Part shown: in pieces, positions 45,700 to 57,689 of the stretch
Layout: each line of letters opens with the position of its first letter
How positions within the stretch are numbered: the stretch's first letter is position 1
Translations under genes and position numbers: made by a program
Notes under the pieces: generated by a model
Database searches by the model: none
Told to the model about the DNA's origin: nothing
What the model saw: only the letters and a program-made list of their open reading frames with translations
Assembly: GCA_023053575.1 (NCBI GenBank)
Contig: JAKZAP010000013.1
Coordinates: 816,001 to 880,000, forward strand
Length of the DNA: 64,000 nucleotides
Reading direction: 5' to 3'
Origin: Branchinecta lynchi
Lineage: Eukaryota; Arthropoda; Branchiopoda; Anostraca; Branchinectidae

Positions 45700-46180
45700 G
45701 TTTAACATCTGATCTTTGAATACACTGAATTAATTTGACTCATGTAAGGAATTTTTTTTTGTTTATGGGGCTCTAGTAATACCGTTCGGGATGTGCGCTA
45801 CTTGCACGACAGCCTAAAATTCACCAGTACGCGGAGAATTTGAATTTCAACAAAAGCCTGCATTTGCCTGCATTGCCAGCTAAGCTAGGAAATTCACGGG
45901 AGAAAAAAGTAGGAAAGTGATGATAGATATGTCTTTTTGTTATATGACTTTAATTTTCCGGCAATGGCCTTTGCAGTTGCTGAATGTTTCAACCTTAGAG
46001 GGACAAGTACACAGAGGTACCACAAATCCGAAAGAATAAGTTCAGTCTGTGAAATCGATTATATGGGGATAGGGGACAAACGAAATAACGCATTTTTATC
46101 GGGTTATGCAGGCCTATTTAAGTAAATGAGTGACTTATAACTAAACTGTCGGATCTCACCTCCATTCGGTTCCTAGTCTT
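45700..46180 (+). repeat. dispersed repeat R5, copy 2
   Basis: Partner of 9790-10200 (gaatacactgaattaatttg, ggctctagtaataccgtt, aacgcatttttatcgggtt). Confidence 0.6.
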
Positions 46181-46466
46181 CATATTTAACTGCCAGCGTC
46201 ACTCACAGAGAGTATACTGTCGGCTCAACACTTTCAAAGATGTCATTTACAGACCAATTCAGTTCAGTTTAGTTCACTTTTATTCAATACAAAAACAAAT
46301 GAACTAAATAAATGTCAACCCCTACAAAGTTCCTTGGGACCCGCTGAGGTGGAAGAATGCTCATTTCTTTATTTACTGATTCATTTAGCATTAAGCCTCT
46401 CTTGTTACCTTTACTGCACATAATATATATAAGCTTAAACTGGCATTATTACAAAAAAAAAGAAAA

Positions 46467-48757
46467 ACAAGAGCTACGAGCTCATATGGCAGTTGTACGA
46501 GTAGGCTGTACAAGAAAGTAGATGAGTACGTCACAAATACACCCGCAATCCAAAAATGCGGTTCGGAAATAGAAATAGGATATTTAGTTTCACTCATTTC
46601 TGAGCAGTTCCGACATCGTCTCGATTGTGTGTAGCAAATGCACATGCCTGTTCAAACTTTCATCCCAATAAATCCATTTGTTTGATCCCTAGACGTGCTC
46701 CACGATTTCCGGTACTCACTCTATCTCCACCTACCGTGGCCGAATCTGGTCCGGAATAAAAAAAAATCGACCACCTAAAGCATCCCCTTTTATACCATCC
46801 ATTAAGTTTCACTCGAATCTGAGCATTTTTGGAAAGTTCTGGGACCCCCCCCCCCCCCACCAACGTTGTCGGAACCTTTTCGGGCCCAATCTCTTAATTC
46901 CGTGTTCCTGTCCATCAAGTTTTACTGAAATTGGAGCATAGCCTAACTGCAAGTTTCCAGTACCCCCCCCCCCCCCTACCTTGGCCGAATCCGGCCCGGA
47001 CGCCAGATAACAAATCTAGGTCGCATAAACTCGGCACTGTCGAACTTGCATCTCATTCGGTCCATCCGTTTGGTTTTTGTGCATGTCAAAAGTCCCCCCA
47101 CCCCCAATTCCCCTAATCGTGGTCGCATATGGTTCGAACGCATGTTTTACATGTCGAGGCCATCGATTCGTATCACCCATGAAGTTTCACTCGAATCAGA
47201 CCACTCGTTTACAATTTATAGAAGTCAATTTCCATATTTCTCTTCTCTTGCTCCCCAAAAAATGCTCGGATCTAGGAACGGAAATTTCCGGGGTATGTTG
47301 TGTCAGGTTCTTAAGTCAAGATAATTCGGGTCGCTAATATGCCTGCAAAGTTTCGTTGTCGTTTTACATGTGGAACTATTCTAACTCACGACTACCGGAA
47401 TTCCAGGAAACCCCCTCCAACTCCCCCCACAGAGCCCCGAAACCATCTGGCTCCGTCAATTTCATCTAGGCCTAATGCTTGTTCCATCCATTAAGTTTCG
47501 TCCCAATCCCTCTGCTTTTAGAGTTTCTTGAGTTTTCCACCCCCCCCCCCCATCACCACAGGTATCGGACCCGACCCGGACGTGACACTGAACGCCCGAG
47601 GCGATAGCTCACCAGACAAGTTTCATTCAAATCCGATCACCCGTTCAAAAGTTATGCACACCACTAGATTCCGGACTCCCCATCCACCCACTCCCCCCAC
47701 GATGGTCGGGTCGGGGAAACGGCTGTTCTCAAGTCAATCTGTTCGGATCCCTGACATACCTGCCAAGTTTCATCGCCATAGGATATCAGGAAGTATGCCG
47801 AACTCGCGGGATCGCTAGAAATCCGGACCCCCGCCCCAACTCCCCCACAGTGCCCTGATCCGGTCCGGTTATGTCAATGACGCGTCTAGGACTTGTGCTT
47901 GTTTTTCCCACCAAGTTTCATCCCAATCCCTCCACTCTAAGCGTTTCTCAAAATTTCCGGTTCCCTCCTCCAACTCCCCCCAGTGTCATCGGATCCGGCC
48001 CGGATTTAAAGTGAGATGTCTGAGACACGAGGTCATCTTAAATATCAACTTTCATCAAGATCCGATCACCCGTTCGCAAGCTAAAAATACCTCAAATGTT
48101 GGCTTCACCCTCCCTCCACTCCCCCCCCCCCCCAGATGGTCAAATCGGGGAATTGGAGATTTCCTGTTTAATCTGGTCGGGTCCCAGACATGCCTGTCAA
48201 CCTCCATCGTCCCAGCACATCAGGAAGAACGGAACTCGCGGGATCACTACAAATTCGGACTTCTCCCCCCCCCCAACTCCCCCAAAGTAAGCGGATCCGT
48301 TCCGGTTATATCAGTCACGTATCTAGGACTTTTGCTTGTACTTTCCACTAAGTTTCATCCGGATCCCTCCACTCTAAGTGTTTTCCAAGATTTCCGGTTT
48401 CCCCCTCCAACTCCCCCCAATGTCACCGGATCCGGTCGGATTTAAAGTGGAGGGTCTGAGACACGAAGTCCTTCCATATATCAAGTTTCATTAAGATCCG
48501 ATCACCGTTCGTAAGCTAAAAATATCTCATTTTTCCTATTTTTTCCGGATTCCCCCTCCCTCCACTCCCCTCCAGATGGTCGGATCGGGGAAGCGACCAT
48601 TTTTAATTTAATCTGGTCCAGTTCCTGATATGCCTGCCAAGTTTCATCGTCCTAGCTTACCTGGAAGTGCCCGAACTAGCAAAACCGGGACCGACAGACC
48701 GACTGACGGACAGAAATAACAATCGCTATATGGCACTTGAGTAAGCTCAAGTGCCAT
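46467..48757 (+). mobile_element. R2 repeat, full length (2.3 kb)
   Basis: Reference copy of an unassigned non-coding family. The 5' end is AACAAGAGCTACGAGCTC, a palindrome, followed by atatggca. The 3' end is a gaccgaccgacagacag-like tract and then the hairpin TGGCACTTGAGTAAGCTC followed by aagtgccat. The interior is a chain of about 85-150 bp sub-units, each starting near CAAGTTTCATC, CAAGTTTCATTAAGATC or CAAGTTTCATCGTCCTAGC and separated by cactccccccac-type C-tracts. The many Pro-rich open frames are by-products of these C-tracts. Confidence 0.88.
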
Positions 48758-49422
48758 AAAAACTATTAGACAAAGACTTCCAAATAAAATCGAGTACCGA
48801 CTAAAACATGCTGTACATGCTAACAACTTCGACCAAACTGTTCCATGGGTTAGTGACCACATGGTCCATATACACTTAAATAGCTATTCTTATATAAAAA
48901 GGAAACAATTACTCTTCCATGGTTCAGTTCAATGGTCATAGCACCTATAAACTAAAACTGGCATTATTACATGGAAATTAAATAAAAATTATTTGGCTAC
49001 AAAGGCATCCAAATAAAAACGAATATATACCAAATTCACGCTTTACGGACTACCTACTTCTACCACATTCGCTGGCAAACTATTCCATAGTTTTTCCACG
49101 CGGTTTCGAAGAATATAATTCATAGTGGCGAGTCACGGAGAAAGAAATCCTGCGTAATGCGATCCCGATCCACGTTGACGGAATTGGAAAAAATATTCTA
49201 AGATAATCGAAAAGGTGTCAAATGCAGAACGATTCGGAGAAACAGGGGATATATAGGCATTTAGCTTCTCACGTCGTATCAAGACCTAGCTGATGGCATA
49301 CACATGATGCAAGCTAGGTGTGAACACTGTATTAGGTTTCTGTCACTCTTTAAAGTGGATCACGTTACTGTTAATATGGTAGTACACAAGACTAGTGAAG
49401 ACGATTGTTCTATATTGTTCTA

Positions 49423-50624
49423 ATAAGACCAAAGGTTTCGATGGGATCCCAAAAATTCAATATCTGATCCAGACAACTGGGTCTTGTCTTAGCCAGATCA
49501 GTCATCGCCAGACTCCTTGAACATTTTTACAATTAAAACTCAGAAACTGATTAAGGCCAAATAGCTAATCATCTGAGAAAAACTTCCTGCCACTACCGCC
49601 AATTTCCCGAATTTGGCCAAACTCCAGAACTAATTGTCCGGCGAAAAAAAGAAAGCTCAGAAATGAACTCGAAGTATCTTCTTTCCCCAATAATGAACAT
49701 CTAATCAACTTCAAATAAAATTTAACTTATAACAAATTTTCCGACTCCAGCCGGATTCCGGTCGAACTATATGTCCGGGTAAAATATGATTGTCACACAC
49801 GGATTCAGCATGTCTTCTTACCCCTAAATCGGTTATCTAATCAACTAGAAATAAAACTTTAACTTCTACCAATTTTCCGGTTTTGGCCGGATTCCGGGCG
49901 AACTACATGTCCGGATAGAAAATTGTTTTCACATAAGTATTCAGCATGTCTTCTTGCCCTAAATCGAACATATATTCAACTTTTAATTTTAACAAACTTT
50001 CCGGTTTGGGCCGGATTCCGGGCGAACTACTTGTCCGTCGAGAAAATGGTTTTCACCACCGTGTTCAGCGTGTCTTCCTACACCTAAGTCGAACATCTAA
50101 TCAACTTAAAATAAAACTTTTACTTTTAACAAACTTTCCGGTTTGGGCCGGATTCCGGGCGAACTACTTGTTCGTCGAGAAAATGGTTTTCACCACCGTC
50201 TTCAGCATGTCTTCTTACCCCTAAATCGAACATCTAATCAACTTAAAATAAAAATTTTACTTTTAACAAACTTTCCGGTTTAGGTCGGATTCCGGGCGAA
50301 CTACATGTTCGATGACAAAATGGTTTTCACCATCGTGTTCATCATGTCTTCTTACCCCATAATCGACTATCACATTAGCTGTTTAAAAATATTTTGTTTG
50401 CCCCTTAATTTGAAACCCCTCCCCCACCGCTAAATGTAGGGCTACAAAGCCCATCTACGAACTTAACTAGTTCGACGACCCAACGAACCCTCACACCAAG
50501 TTTCATCAAAATATCTCATTCCCTTCGAGAGCTATCGTGCTTACAGACGGACGGACGGACGGACAGACGGACAACTTTTCGATGTCATAGGTATCCCTCC
50601 ACTTACGTTTTGGGATCCCAAAAA
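49423..50624 (+). mobile_element. R1 repeat, full length (1.2 kb)
   Basis: Reference copy of a second unassigned non-coding family. It starts aagaccaaaggtttcgatgg at GGGATCCCAAAA, carries five tandem units of 124-137 bp (each with gccggattccgggcgaac and gtgttcagcatgtcttctta), then a CCAAGTTTCATCAAAATATC block, a gacggacggac tract and catag-gtatccctcc, and ends again in TTTTGGGATCCCAAAA. Unit starts at about 49887, 50011, 50148 and 50285 give the spacing. Confidence 0.9.
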
Positions 50625-51116
50625 CTACATACAAGTATGTGTGGCGAACGTAGATACTGGACTGATTAACAAAACGGGGAAAAGAACCATACTCACACTC
50701 GGGACTAGCAATTCGACCCTGCTGCTCTATCCCCAGATGTTTGACCGGAACAGGTCAACAAATCCCTACAAAACACCTCCTTCGGCTCCCTCCTGCCATC
50801 TCTCTTCCAATCTCAACGTTGGCGTCCACAAAGAGTGTGCGGAGCGAGTACTCAAGCTGGAACCCCGTCCTATCGTACGGAGCGGTACCGTAATAGTTGT
50901 ATCCCCAATTTTGTAAACGTTTTCAAAAATGAGTTTTAGTTTATTCTGTTGTTTTAATATCATGTATCTTAACTTAGACAACACAGCATTTGGCCCCAAG
51001 CCACGAATTGTGTTGATGCTTTGAAATCAACTGAATTTGTAACTGAAACATTAATCCGTCAAGCCTGGAACCAAAGTGTGGCCAATAAATAAACACCTTT
51101 CTTTAAGGAAAGAAAC

Positions 51117-51134
51117 AGAGAGAGAGAGAGAGAT
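51117..51134 (+). repeat. (AG)n microsatellite
   Basis: Run of nine AG units. Confidence 0.9.
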
Positions 51135-51569
51135 ACCATATAATATGTAAAGGAATTTTACAAAACAAATTTCAACATCATAACAGACCTGCCACGTGAA
51201 AATCTATACACATTTGTTTGTGGCAGGACTCAATAATTTAATCACTTAGCATAATTACACTGGGAACAAAAAAGAAAAGGGAAAAAAATAAATGTAATAC
51301 TATACATAAACACTATACAAAGATAATATTTTTTTGTTCAATATTATAGATAATTAGAAGACAATTACACCTCGTGGCAATCCAGAACCGATTCGTACCC
51401 AAGGTAACCCTCTCTCGTCACTCATCTTTAACACCTTTTCTAAGGGCACTAGAATTTCAAATGGGCTATAAACAAAGACAGAGTTTTCATAGGAAGCTGA
51501 GTGAAGTGAAATGCCATACGAATTAATACCATGCACGTGACTATGTATCTAAATTTTGACTGAGACCAA

Positions 51570-51720
51570 ACAAACACGTTAAATCACTGAGTTCACCAGG
51601 GGACGCACCGAATGCGGTGAAATCGATACGGGTTGAGCAGAAGTTGGGTGAATGACCAAATTCGATAGAGAATGGGAACCAATAAACAAGTTAGATCACC
51701 TAATTTAGAAACATTGAAAC
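51570..51720 (+). repeat. ACCGAAT-type repeat copy
   Basis: gacgcaccgaatgcggtgaa, gttgggtgaatgaccaaatt and gatagagaatgggaaccaat match units of 5830-6204. It lies just left of a reverse R2 copy, the same neighbour relation as at 5.8 kb. Confidence 0.7.
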
Positions 51721-51900
51721 ATGGGGACAAAAGATTTTGTAAAACGGGAATCACCCGGTATCTATTTTTCAATCATGACGAACGGTAGTTTTTTCTGAAA
51801 ATCAGTCTATTTTTCGTCAATACAGCACGTTTATTCTAAAAATCAGTGATTTTTTTTAAGAACTGTGGTTTGTTTATTCGATAGAGAATGGGATGTAGCA

Positions 51901-54213
51901 ATATAGCGCCATATAGCCATATAGCGATCGCAATTTCTGTCCGTCCGACGGTCTGTCTGTCGGTCTGGGTTTTGCTAGTTTGGGCACTTCCACATAAGCT
52001 AGGACGATGAAACTTAGCAGGCGTATCAGGGACCCCAAATTATTAAGTTGGAAATAGTCACTTCCCCAGTCCAAGCATCGTAGGGGGAGTGCAGGGAGGT
52101 GGAATCCAGAATCTTGAGGTATTTCTAATTTTGAACGGGTGATCGCATCTTATTGAAACTTGATAATTGGAAGACCTTTTGTCTCAGACGACCCTCCTTA
52201 AATCCGAACCGGTACCAGTGACTTTGGGGGAAGCTGGAGGGGGGAGCCGGAAATCTTGGAAAACGCTTAGATTGGAGGGATCGGGATGAAACTTGGTGGG
52301 AAGAACTATCACAAGTCCTAGACACGTCATTGACATAACCGACCAGATCAGGGCACTGTGGGGGAGTTGGGGTGGGGGTCCGGATTTCTAGCGATCCCGC
52401 GAGTTCGGCATACTTCCTGATGTCCTAGGGCGATGAAACTTGGCAGTATGTCAGGGATCCGAACAGATTGACTTGAGAACAGCCGTTTCCCCGACCCGAC
52501 CATCGTGGGTGGAGTGGGTGGATGGGGAGTCCGGAATCTAGTGGCGTGCATAACTTTTGAACGGGTGATCGGCTAAGCCAGGACGATGAAACTTAGCAGA
52601 TGACTAAGACCCCAAATGACTAAGTTGGAAATAGTCACTTCCCCAGTCCGAGCATCGTAGGGGGAGTGGAGGGAGGTGGAATCCAGAATCTTGAGGTATT
52701 TCTAATTTTGAATGGGTGATCGCATCTTATTGAAACTTGATATTTGGAAAGACCTTGTGTCTCAGACGACCCACCTTAAATCCGAACCGGTACCAGTGAC
52801 TTTGGGGGAAGCTGGAGGGGGGAGCCGGAAATCTTGGAAAAAGCTTAGATTGGAGGGATCGGGATGAAACTTGGTGGAAAGAACAATCACAAGTCCTAGA
52901 TACGTCATTGACATAACCGGACCGGATTCGGGCACTGTGGGGGGAATTGGGTGGGGGGGGGGATTCTGGCAATCTGGCGAGCTCGGTACTTCCTGGAGTA
53001 ACAGGATGATGAAACTCGGCGGGAATATGAAGGATCCGAATTGACCGACTTGAGAATAGTCGTTTGCACGATCCAAACATCGACGGGGGGAGTGGAGGAA
53101 TGGGGAATCGGAATCAAGTGGCATTTATAACTTTTGAACGGGCTACCGGATTAGAATGAAATTTGGCAAGTGGAAAGAGCTATTGTCTGAGATATTCCAC
53201 GTCAAGTCCGGACTGGATCCGATACTGGGAGGGGGGGGGGGTCGGAAGGGGCACCGGAATTTTTGTGAAACGCTTAGTGTCGAGGAATCGGGAGGAAATT
53301 TGGTGGGAAAACAAGCATAAGCATTAGATACGTTCTTGACAGAACCAGATCATATAGGGGTTCTTTGGGGGGAGTTGCAGGGGGTTTCTCGGAATTCCGG
53401 TGGTCACGCATAGGATACTTCTAGATGTGCTAAGGATGATAAAACTTGGCAGGCATATTAGTGACCCGACCAAATAGGCTCAAGGACCTGATACAATGCC
53501 CTAGGAATACTTCCGCTCCTGGATCCGACCATTTTTCGGGGAGTTGAGGGAGGGGGAATCCGGGAATTACTTACTTCCGTAGGTTTCGAAAAAATGGTCT
53601 GATTCAAGTGAAACTTTATGGATAGTAAGAACTGATGACCTAGATATGCAAAGCATGTGTTCGAACCCCAAACGGCCATGATTGGGGGAGTTGAGGGGGG
53701 GGGGGGGGGGTCCGGAAACTTTGTGACATGCGCAAAAACGAAACGGATGGGCAGAATGGCATGTAAGTTGGACCGTACCAAGTTTACGCGGCGCGTCCGA
53801 ACCGGATCCGACCAAGATAGGAGGAGGATGAAGCGGGAAGCGGAAATTTGCAGATATTCTCCGATTCGAATTATACTTGATGGACAGGAAGAGGAGATGT
53901 TAGAGATGCGAAGTGTATGTGTCCGTCCGAGTCGTATTCGGCCACAGTCCCCCCCCCCCCCCGAAGGTGAAGGAGGAGTCTCAGAAATGTTGTGGCTAGC
54001 ATAGGGGTTTTACGGTTGAGGTGATTTGAATAAAACTTGGAAAGTAAATAGATCGTATGCCTTAGCGCTTAGATGACATATTTTGGGGTCTGCACCGGAT
54101 CCGACCGCGATGGGAAGGGATATCAGAATTCCCGGAAAAAGTCTCAGACTTACTTTCTCGTTTCACACACCACCTATTCGTGATACGTGCCATATGCGCT
54201 CGTAGCTCTTGTC
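51901..54213 (-). mobile_element. R2 repeat, near full length, reverse
   Basis: Both ends are recognisable in reverse: ccatatagcgatcgcaattt with ccgtccg repeats on the left and gtgccatatgcgctcgtagc on the right. It contains an internal direct duplication: 52020-52260 recurs at about 52570-52830. A G-run of 14 or more lies near 53696. Confidence 0.88.
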
Positions 54214-54654
54214 TTGTAAACAGTCGTTTTTCTGCCAAAACAATTGTTAGAAATTACCATCCAGTCGTATCTAAATATTTGTACACGTATCATGGTTCAA
54301 TTGTAGTACTATCACAAAAGTGGGCAAACTTCTGGAACTTCATCGTTTTCGGTGGAAAACTCGACATTGACGGTGTCATGTATGTATGTATATATTTATT
54401 TCACCAGACCCCGACGCTGTGGGGGACTCAAAATCGGAAGACAGCACCTTGCAATGACAATGCGATCTGATACAGTCTAAACTAAGTTGTATCGGAATTC
54501 AAAACAAGCGTGACGTGTGTTCCTGAGAAAACGAAGAACTGTAGTTTATTCCTATCAGTAAATATATATTTGAGCAGTCAGCGAGGCGCCGGTCGCCTAT
54601 ACATTTATAAAACGACCTAGGGACAATCAAATCCTATGTTGGGTCCTCAATCAC

Positions 54655-55290
54655 ATGACTGTACGTCACGACTGTACGGAATTCCAATACAACTTAGTCG
54701 ACACCTCCATTACCGAATCAGACAAAAATCACTTTGCACCGCAAAACTGTAAAAGTGAACTAACCAGTAGGATAATACAAAATGAATTGTGTCTACGAGT
54801 CTATTCTGTCCAATTCACAGCAGGAAGCGGTCGGTTCTTTTAGGCAGGTCGTGTGATTTCCAACGAGTGATATGCGTGCCCCTCTGTAAGGAGGACGAAG
54901 AAGATTTGGACCATTTTCTCCGTAGGTGACTGGTGCTTATATAATTATTTAGATGGAGCAGTTGTGTTGCTTCGGGCACTCTGCGGACTGTAAACCCAAA
55001 TGTGATTATTCGAGCGGGAGTTTACAAGCTGAGATACATACATTACATTACAAGCTGGACAAAGAGAAATTGTTGTGTTTAAATTATTTTGTGATTATTT
55101 CTGTGTGTACGGCCCTTAGGCTTTCCAAATACACTGGCCTATCGAACTATCTATCATAGGGAACGGTTGGGGAATATTTGAAAAATTAGATATGTCGAAA
55201 CAGAGGGCAGGACAAGGTGCCGGATTTGTAAAGTTGAAGTAGGTAATCTAGACCATTTTCTTTATAGACGCCAATAATTGTGTGACCGAC
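54655..55290 (+). pseudogene. decayed LINE C-terminal region with two zinc-knuckle copies
   Basis: Two related degenerate pieces: around 54880-54930 C-x2-PLCKEDEEDLDHFLRR and around 55212-55270 CRICKVEVGNLDHFLYRR. Both resemble the C-x2-C…H end of non-LTR ORF2 proteins such as the one at 34120-34440. The flanking frame is broken. The two-copy arrangement suggests tandem duplication or two nested insertions. Confidence 0.55.
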
Positions 55291-55345
55291 GATATATTTA
55301 CAGATCATATATAAAAATTACTTCTCGTTTGAGGTGATTTTATAT

Positions 55346-55386
55346 ATGATTCTCAGTCAGCTTGTGGTGAAGGACTAGTATATATA
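55346..55386 (+). repeat. R3-like 3' end
   Basis: The stretch tatgattctcagtcagcttg followed by tggtgaagga matches the 3' part of R3 and lies about 75 bp after the LINE zinc-knuckle remnant. Confidence 0.55.
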
Positions 55387-55879
55387 TGAATGCAACAACA
55401 AAAGAACTTGAAAGCTCAAAGCGAGAACGATCTGTAGAGAAAGATCCTTTTTAAACATACAGCAAAGAGAAGTAAAAATAAAAAAAAAAACTGATCAGTG
55501 GAGTTTGTTAAATAAAACGTCCGCGACTAGGTATGTAACCCCAATTATATTGCGTTATTTATCTCCCGAGAGCTTTATAAACATCAGCAGCAGACAGTGA
55601 TGGCAGAAGCTACAGCTGCTTTCAAGAGAGGAACAGACCTAGACACCTAGACGGAGAGACATGGCCTTGAAAAATTGGTGGTGTAAGCACTGGCAAAGTC
55701 AACGAGCAATGCAACCTTGTCACTAGCATTTGCGATTCAAGATATTTTTTTCAATGCTGGTTTGTCAAAATTTATTTCAATGCTCGTTAGCCAAAATTCG
55801 TCAAGTGATTTGTCACACATGTGGAAATCTTACAATCCTGAAAATGGAGTCGGTAGTTAAAAAAAAAGTTATTTGAGAC

Positions 55880-56290
55880 TCAAGATTTTATGTCCAGGTA
55901 ACAGTTGGTCGTTTTTGCAGTTACCGTGGTATCTGATACCCATTTTGCACTGATTGAGTATCTAGCCAGTTTCTGTTGTACCTGGTATTCAGATACCAAG
56001 GTCACGACCGTGGTATTCGAAAAAGTCATATCACCTTCATCATCAACAACACATGACCCTACTTTTTTAATTAAAATTGTCGGGAAAGAAGTTTGTCACT
56101 ATAGTGATGCGAGTGGATATATACATATTTTTTAGTGGTCATATGGCGCCTAAAAGGGCAAACTGTCGTTTTTGCACAGCAACCGTAGCCTAGTATAAAA
56201 TACCATTGTAACTGCAAAAGCGATAAATCGCAGATTCAGTTACCGTGGTATAAGACACCACGGTATCTGCGAAACGCAACTAATATCAGA
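55880..56290 (+). repeat. GTTACCGTGGTATCTG palindromic region
   Basis: Short inverted repeats of the type gttaccgtggtatctgatac recur at about 55918, 55972, 55990 and 56235 (gttaccgtggtataagacac). Probably a MITE-like element; ends not resolved. Confidence 0.5.
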
Positions 56291-56507
56291 GTTTCCCCTT
56301 TAAGCTCAAGTGAAAGATTGCCTACTATATTATGAGCGTGTTCCACCCTTCTAACAGTAACAATTATTAGTTACTATTTTCGTTCCAACCTCGTAAAAAG
56401 TTACTACGCTGACCGTTCCAACCTTCACAAAATAGTAACTATTTGCTTACCATGCTCGGGAGCGTATTAAGCGTGCTATAATCTCTCTTAGCGTATTAAG
56501 CGTGCTA

Positions 56508-56618
56508 TAATCTCTCTTGCTAATAACCTGGGGTAAGGGGTAGCCAAAGTGATTACGGGTTCTTGAATTCTCCGCTGTTGCTTATTCTGTCTTTCTCATT
56601 ACCTCTTATCGTCCCATT
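56508..56618 (+). repeat. second copy of a 108-bp LINE segment
   Basis: Nearly identical to 57681-57788 (ggggtagccaaagtgattac … ttatcgtcccatt), which encodes the start of the RT domain (TSYRP). Here it is not followed by RT sequence but by tacgcatctgtaacg repeats. It is preceded by a tandem duplication of gcgtattaagcgtgctataa at 56463-56518. Confidence 0.85.
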
Positions 56619-57689
56619 TACGCATCTGTAACGTGTTTACGCATCCACATACGCATCTGTGTAACGTTATTCATCGAATTAACCCGTGGCATGATATTTG
56701 ACTGAAGAAAAGAACAATCCGTTCCAACCTTGACGCCAAGAAGCACAAAATCGTGACATCATGCGTAGTAACTACGGTAAATAGGGTGGAGCACGCTCTA
56801 TAGCTCCGGCATTATTTCCGCACAATACTTTAATATTTTTTTAAATTATGATTCGCAAACCATGTAGGTTGAGTGAGTTAGTACCACTAACCTGAACAGA
56901 AATTCGACAGCAAACCACGTGACAACCGTCGATTCCATATATACAAGCGCTACTCCAGCATCATCTTCGTACTCTTCTATAGTTGAGAAAACACTTAAGG
57001 CAAGACATGTGAACACAAGTAGGAACCTGCAAAAAACAGAAATGAAGCGTCAGAAACGTTTTCTCGAAAAAAAGCGCTGGCAAGGTAACGCTGGATTTCC
57101 TAGGCTACTCCTTGGAAAAGTCAACTGAGTATTGCCTGTAACATGGAAAATAATGATACTGATACCGTCTGGAGTAATTGTTTGAAATGTTTGATGATTT
57201 GAGTCGCTGGACTTATCCCATCTATGTTACACTGTATCATTTACATGTCCTCTCGAGTTTGATGTTCGATAAAGAAGAAGATCATGATATATTTATAAAA
57301 TCTATCGGTGTGGACGATTAATCTTTTGTATTATTCCTTCGTAGTCGATTGTCTGTCCTTAGGGCAAGACGAAGTAGTTGGATACACAATGAATGTTCTT
57401 TCGAAAAAAGTGAAACATAACAGTGTCGGGCCTGGACATAAAAACTGTTCTGTTTGGCACTAAACATTTATTTGTACAAGTTGTATGAATATTATTTATA
57501 CATGTTGTTATATTTATTTATACAAAATCCAACTAGAAAAACGTAAACAAAACTACAAAATAAAATGGCAATTCATGAACTGGCTAAGAGCCTATTTTAG
57601 GGACTGTCGACTAGATCTCAGGTACAGAAATATTCTCCCTTCCGTCAGGGTTATCAGGGTTACGAAGTTGGTCTCCAAGAATCTCTCTT

